A DNA stretch of 64,000 bases from contig OX465102.1 in the NCBI GenBank assembly GCA_949987565.1, forward strand, positions 16,736,006 to 16,800,005. Direction: 5' to 3'. The stretch's first letter is position 1. Each line of letters begins with the position of its first letter. Shown here one piece after another: positions 61,801-64,000 of this stretch. Below the pieces are notes generated by a model that was not told the DNA's origin, did no database searches, and saw nothing but the letters and a program-made list of their open reading frames with translations. The translations under genes were made by a program, and so were the position numbers. The DNA comes from Luidia sarsii (Eukaryota; Echinodermata; Asteroidea; Paxillosida; Luidiidae).

Positions 61801-64000
61801 CGGAATGAGAGAAAGCCGGCACAAGCCAAGTCACGTCACAGCATTGCATTCTGGGAAAGGCAAGCCTGATTAGCATAAGACCGTCAGCTTTCCTCCGGAG
61901 ACCAGGTAGGGGACGGGAACCAGCCTATTCCCAGCCTCATTGTATTTAAAAAAAAAAAGTAAACTAAGGCATGAAGACGGTAGACCTTTGGCATCGTTTT
62001 TTAATGGTATACTCCAACTTGACTGCAAAGGTTTTGCGACTTTTGAAACAAATTGAAAAACTGACTGGGAACTTTGGAACAAATTGAACAACTGGCAAAG
62101 AAAACTTCAAATTGACTGAACCGGGACTTGAACCAAGACCATTGGATTAACGTATCAGCGCCCTCCCATCTGAGCTATCTATCCAGTCGATTTCACCAAA
62201 CTCATCGTAACTTACGACCAATCGCAAGACGACGGGCGATGCACAGAAACAATACTGCCTATCACAACTAACGATGGGTTGTCTACCGTAAGGTGAGTTA
62301 CGATGCATCGTAAGACTTTGTGAAATCCAGCCCTGCCCTTATATGGTGGCCTTCCCAAATTGTCAACTAGTCTTTGCCGGGGTGGGGGCGCTAGGTTTTC
62401 GACATGTGCCAATGATTAGAAAGGATTGAGTTATGGATTCACATTGTAGACGGTCTACGGTGACACCGTGTAGTTTTACAATCTAGGGCCCTTTACGAAT
62501 GAAATGGACCAGGCTCGGGCTTAGGCTTCTTCTGGCAAACCCCGAAAATTACGGAGTATTCGCCGAGAAACTTGGGTCAAACGCTTGTTTCTAGATAACT
62601 GTGACATTATAACGGCCAAGAGAAATGTGACTGAATCCTATATAGCCCGATCCCAAGCATTCTTTTCGTTAAAAAAAACGGCCTATAGGTCTAACAGGGG
62701 CCCACGTCTGCTGCTGCTCTTCTCAGAGCCGTATTCACTCACACTCGGAAGCTCTCGGAAGAGGTACATGTATACTGCACACGGTGTCACCGTAACTATA
62801 CACCCTTCCAACTTCCCACGGAGGAGCTTGAGAACCACAGTAGAGAGAAAGTGGTTCATCGGTTGTAATCAGATTGCTTCTGTTTTCCCTCCGAAAAAAT
62901 AATAAAGGCCCATTCGTCGGTCGAGAAGGCCGCCAACATCTCCTTCGTGAAGAGACGCTCTCTGCCGACTGACGGAAATTTCTCTCTGCGCGGGGAGACG
63001 CTTCGTAAGGCCATTGAGGTGAGAGTGTGGCTTACACAATCATAGAAGCTGCTCAGTCAGAATGTTGTCAAATCGCAGCCTTAAATTCCCTATACATAAT
63101 AAGCCAAGAACGTTGATTGAAATCGACTTCTGATACTGTTATGTCACGGGGACCCGAATTATGCCCCTTCGTATACGTTGACGCCAGCGGGAGTCATCAA
63201 CTTTGCCCATGGTAAAATATAACGCCACGCCACGGCGCCCTATATTATTGGTATAGCAATTAACTCGGCATCAGGCTAGAATGGTTTTGCAAATGTCTAC
63301 TTACTACTGGCTTGTATTATGATTAGTGTCCTGCCTTACTTTGATTCAGACTATAGGCCTACCTCTGATACTCGGCTTTGATACTTGTCTTGAGCCTTAA
63401 TTTATTCTGCAATATATCAGTCAATTTATTGACTCCAAAGGCCCCTCATTAAAACAAGTTGTGTGTCCATACTTTATGATAATTACAAAGTGATAATTAT
63501 CACGTCGGGTAGCACGAACCCTTACTGAATACGACTACTCTGTGATTAGTGTCGTCCCTTACTTTGATTCAAATTTTACCTTCGATACTCGGCCTTCTCC
63601 TTACTTCGCTAGCAAAAAAAGATGATAGTGGACATTAGCACACCCATTGCATAACTCATTCTACTATCGTCCTATTTATCTGTACATAGAACACTGCGGT
63701 GCTTTGATTCCTAAACTTGCAACTAGTCCCCGCCGTGTCACAGGCTAATGGCAAATGATATACGTGCACACTTCTCTATTAAAACCCTTATCTGATTTCA
63801 CCTTCTATTTGCTGTTTCAGACGGATGAAGCCAATGGACTTGTACCTTTCTTTGTGAGTATCACTCTCTTGAGTGGATTTTGAGTTCGTAATCTGCTTAC
63901 AAATTGTTTCCAAACTACTCAACACACACCATTCTTGATAATATATATTATATAGGCCTACAGAGAAATCTTTGACAAAATGCTCTGCGGTGATTGAAAC
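55636..64000 (+). CDS. Group II PLP-dependent amino-acid decarboxylase, 5' part (DDC/HDC/TDC group)
   Basis: Exons 55636-55836, 57957-58070, 58828-58950, 61249-61383, 62908-63018 and 63821-63853 join in phase 0 throughout to give 239 codons. The enzyme should decarboxylate an aromatic amino acid or histidine to a monoamine, in the cytosol as a dimer. Family landmarks: [39 protein letters not shown], and AHSSVEKA with His193, the residue that stacks on the PLP ring. The Lys that binds PLP and the C-terminal half lie beyond the window. Sequence alone does not decide the substrate. The gene is truncated by the window edge, not visibly broken. Confidence 0.9.
55865..56303. mobile_element. CACTA-like MITE, second copy
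   Basis: CACTATTAACATCTAAACCG at the left and GGTTTAGATGTTCATAGTG at the right. Same family as 38795-39237, in the opposite orientation judging by internal order (GACCTGATAAGGACATCTTC here versus GAAGATGTCCTTATCAGGTC there). Flanking triplets TCT/TTG do not match. Intron 1 of the decarboxylase gene. Confidence 0.7.
56410..56610. repeat. interspersed repeat (CAAGAAACTGGGGCC family)
   Basis: Related to 28630-28800 and 62500-62650; here GTGAATACTCT and CAAGAAACTGGGGCC face each other. Confidence 0.55.
56767..57105. repeat. intronic repeat, copy 1
   Basis: AAACATCCCAAAAAGCAA ... CAGCATCCCAGACCGTAAG ... CCAATGTTGTATTGGGC matches 59450-59735. A G19-20 run lies at 56877-56896. Confidence 0.75.
57106..57956. 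other. decarboxylase intron 1, right part
   Basis: No feature supported. Confidence 0.5.
57957..58070 (+). CDS. Decarboxylase exon 2
   Basis: 38 codons, [20 protein letters not shown] to SISFSW. Acceptor CTCCACAG, donor GTGAAT. A microsatellite starts 8 bp into the intron. Confidence 0.92.
58078..58330. repeat. (CAACGA/GACAAC)n microsatellite
   Basis: Trinucleotide-type ACG/ACA/ATG repeats starting 8 bp after the exon 2 donor. All frames are open through it, so retention of the intron start would add a Thr/Met-rich or Asp-rich tract. Confidence 0.9.
58331..58827. other. decarboxylase intron 2, right part
   Basis: No feature supported. Confidence 0.5.
58828..58950 (+). CDS. Decarboxylase exon 3
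   Basis: 41 codons, [20 protein letters not shown] to GCSGGGVIQ. Donor GTGAGA. Confidence 0.93.
59365..59735. repeat. intronic repeat, copy 2 plus partial third copy
   Basis: 59450-59735 matches 56767-57105. 59365-59452 (TTCAAACTGTATATG ... CCAATGTTTATGTAGGGGC) is an additional diverged end unit. Confidence 0.7.
59741..60245. repeat. irregular TTTTGCAGGATTCAGG repeat cluster
   Basis: About eight or more copies of GCAGGATT(C/T) with flanking CACATGAGAGTTGACAC blocks, interrupted by the MITE relic at 59993-60105. Confidence 0.8.
59993..60105 (-). mobile_element. deleted relic of the piggyBac-like MITE
   Basis: GGACGTCGTTGTGGCTTTTG joined to AAGCTGAAAAGAGTGTTTGT; both match, inverted, separate parts of 18789-19488 (near 19290 and 18885). 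The middle about 380 bp is missing. Confidence 0.65.
60557..60672 (-). repeat. relative of the 7350 foldback centre
   Basis: CTGCAAGGGTTTTGAGAAGC and CCACAGCCAGATAAGG correspond, inverted, to the loop of the element at 7350-7862. Confidence 0.55.
60730..61240. repeat. segmental duplication, copy 1 (with decoy exon)
   Basis: Matches 63410-63915 in order: GACTCCAAAGGCCCCTCATT, ACTAGTCCCCGCCGTGTCAC, the 33-nt exon, then TTCGTAATCTG. Some indels and substitutions. Confidence 0.85.
61141..61173 (+). pseudogene. out-of-order duplicate of decarboxylase exon 6
   Basis: Encodes [11 protein letters not shown] identically (only the GAG/GAA third base of codon 3 differs), with TGTTTCAG before and GTGAGT after. 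It lies between exons 3 and 4, whereas family order puts this segment after exon 5. Inclusion would stay in frame but insert 11 residues right after GGGVIQ in the PLP region, so I call it a decoy exon. Confidence 0.8.
61249..61383 (+). CDS. Decarboxylase exon 4
   Basis: 45 codons, [20 protein letters not shown] to LVAYFSEE. Acceptor GTCCATAG, donor GTACGG. Confidence 0.93.
61384..62099. other. decarboxylase intron 4, left part
   Basis: No feature supported. Confidence 0.5.
62105..62192 (-). mobile_element. tRNA-like SINE head
   Basis: Minus strand GATAGATAGCTCAGATGGGA (A box) and TTGGTTCAAGTCCCGGTT (B box). The anticodon and T stems do not pair well, so a functional tRNA is unlikely. Confidence 0.6.
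62186..62331. mobile_element. GATTTCAC-type MITE, best copy
   Basis: GATTTCACCAAACTCATCG at the left and GACTTTGTGAAATCC at the right, with core ACGATGGGTTGTCTACCGTA. It abuts the tRNA-like SINE. Confidence 0.7.
62450..62805. mobile_element. foldback repeat with GGTGACACCGTGTAG ends
   Basis: CTACGGTGACACCGTGTAG near 62453 faces CACACGGTGTCACCGTAAC near 62777. The ends resemble the hairpin at 27070-27195. The interior includes the CTCGGGCTTAGGCTTC repeat family. Confidence 0.55.
62908..63018 (+). CDS. Decarboxylase exon 5
   Basis: 37 codons, [20 protein letters not shown] to ETLRKAIE. Carries the PLP-stacking His. The acceptor is weak (AATAAAG with purines nearby). Confidence 0.88.
63019..63409. 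other. decarboxylase intron 5, left part
   Basis: No feature supported. Confidence 0.5.
63410..63915. repeat. segmental duplication, copy 2 (with true exon 6)
   Basis: Partner of 60730-61240. This copy sits in the position expected for the exon by protein order. Confidence 0.85.
63821..63853 (+). CDS. Decarboxylase exon 6 (33-nt microexon)
   Basis: 11 codons, [11 protein letters not shown], equivalent to the (E)(D)K..GLIPFF segment after AIE in the family. Acceptor TGTTTCAG, donor GTGAGT. Confidence 0.85.

Noticed and set aside
62105..62192. Functional tRNA gene
   Set aside because: A and B boxes are present but the anticodon and T stems do not pair.

Overview
This is a stretch of metazoan nuclear DNA. 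Genes are split by GT-AG introns, intergenic and intronic DNA is packed with minisatellites, MITE-like inverted-repeat elements and tRNA-derived SINEs, and a complete Ty3-type LTR retrotransposon is present. The many ACATGTAC-type motifs, the gene families and the repeat style suggest a marine invertebrate deuterostome (echinoderm- or amphioxus-like). That placement is an inference and I cannot resolve the species.

Layout: 1-3115 is a pyrimidine-rich 27-bp minisatellite. 3.1-9.4 kb has no recognisable gene but holds a decayed telomere-like tract, two large foldback structures and a tRNA-derived SINE. 9425-22813 (+) is a complete 11-exon gene for a 472-aa TBC-domain Rab GTPase-activating protein; its introns carry a 49-bp minisatellite, a 17-bp minisatellite and several MITEs. 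22.8-29.6 kb is its 3' flank. 29.6-38.7 kb is a higher-order array of a 21-bp minisatellite with four copies of a 727-bp spacer. 39273-39384 and 53409-53555 (both -) are two exons of an SLC22-type organic ion transporter. The roughly 14-kb intron between them holds a LINE tail, a second 21-bp minisatellite and the Ty3 element (42112-51446, -), which has two 998-bp LTRs that look identical. From 55636 to the right edge (+) lies the 5' part of a group II PLP-dependent amino-acid decarboxylase gene (DDC/HDC/TDC group), six exons in order, continuing past the window.

The most notable item is the third ORF of the Ty3 element (44106-43513, -). It lies where an envelope gene would sit, but encodes a 197-aa protein with the blocks of an SGNH/GDSL hydrolase (GHS, GTND, DxxH). 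The element is otherwise intact: gag with CCHC knuckle, a GGGAAAA slippery site with a possible hairpin, PR-RT-RNaseH-IN, PBS, PPT and 4-bp TTAA target duplications. Second is a 33-bp decarboxylase microexon duplicated, with working-looking splice sites, upstream of where it belongs (61141-61173 versus 63821-63853). The host genes have no evident functional link to each other; the long ORFs inside the minisatellites arise because their periods are multiples of three.
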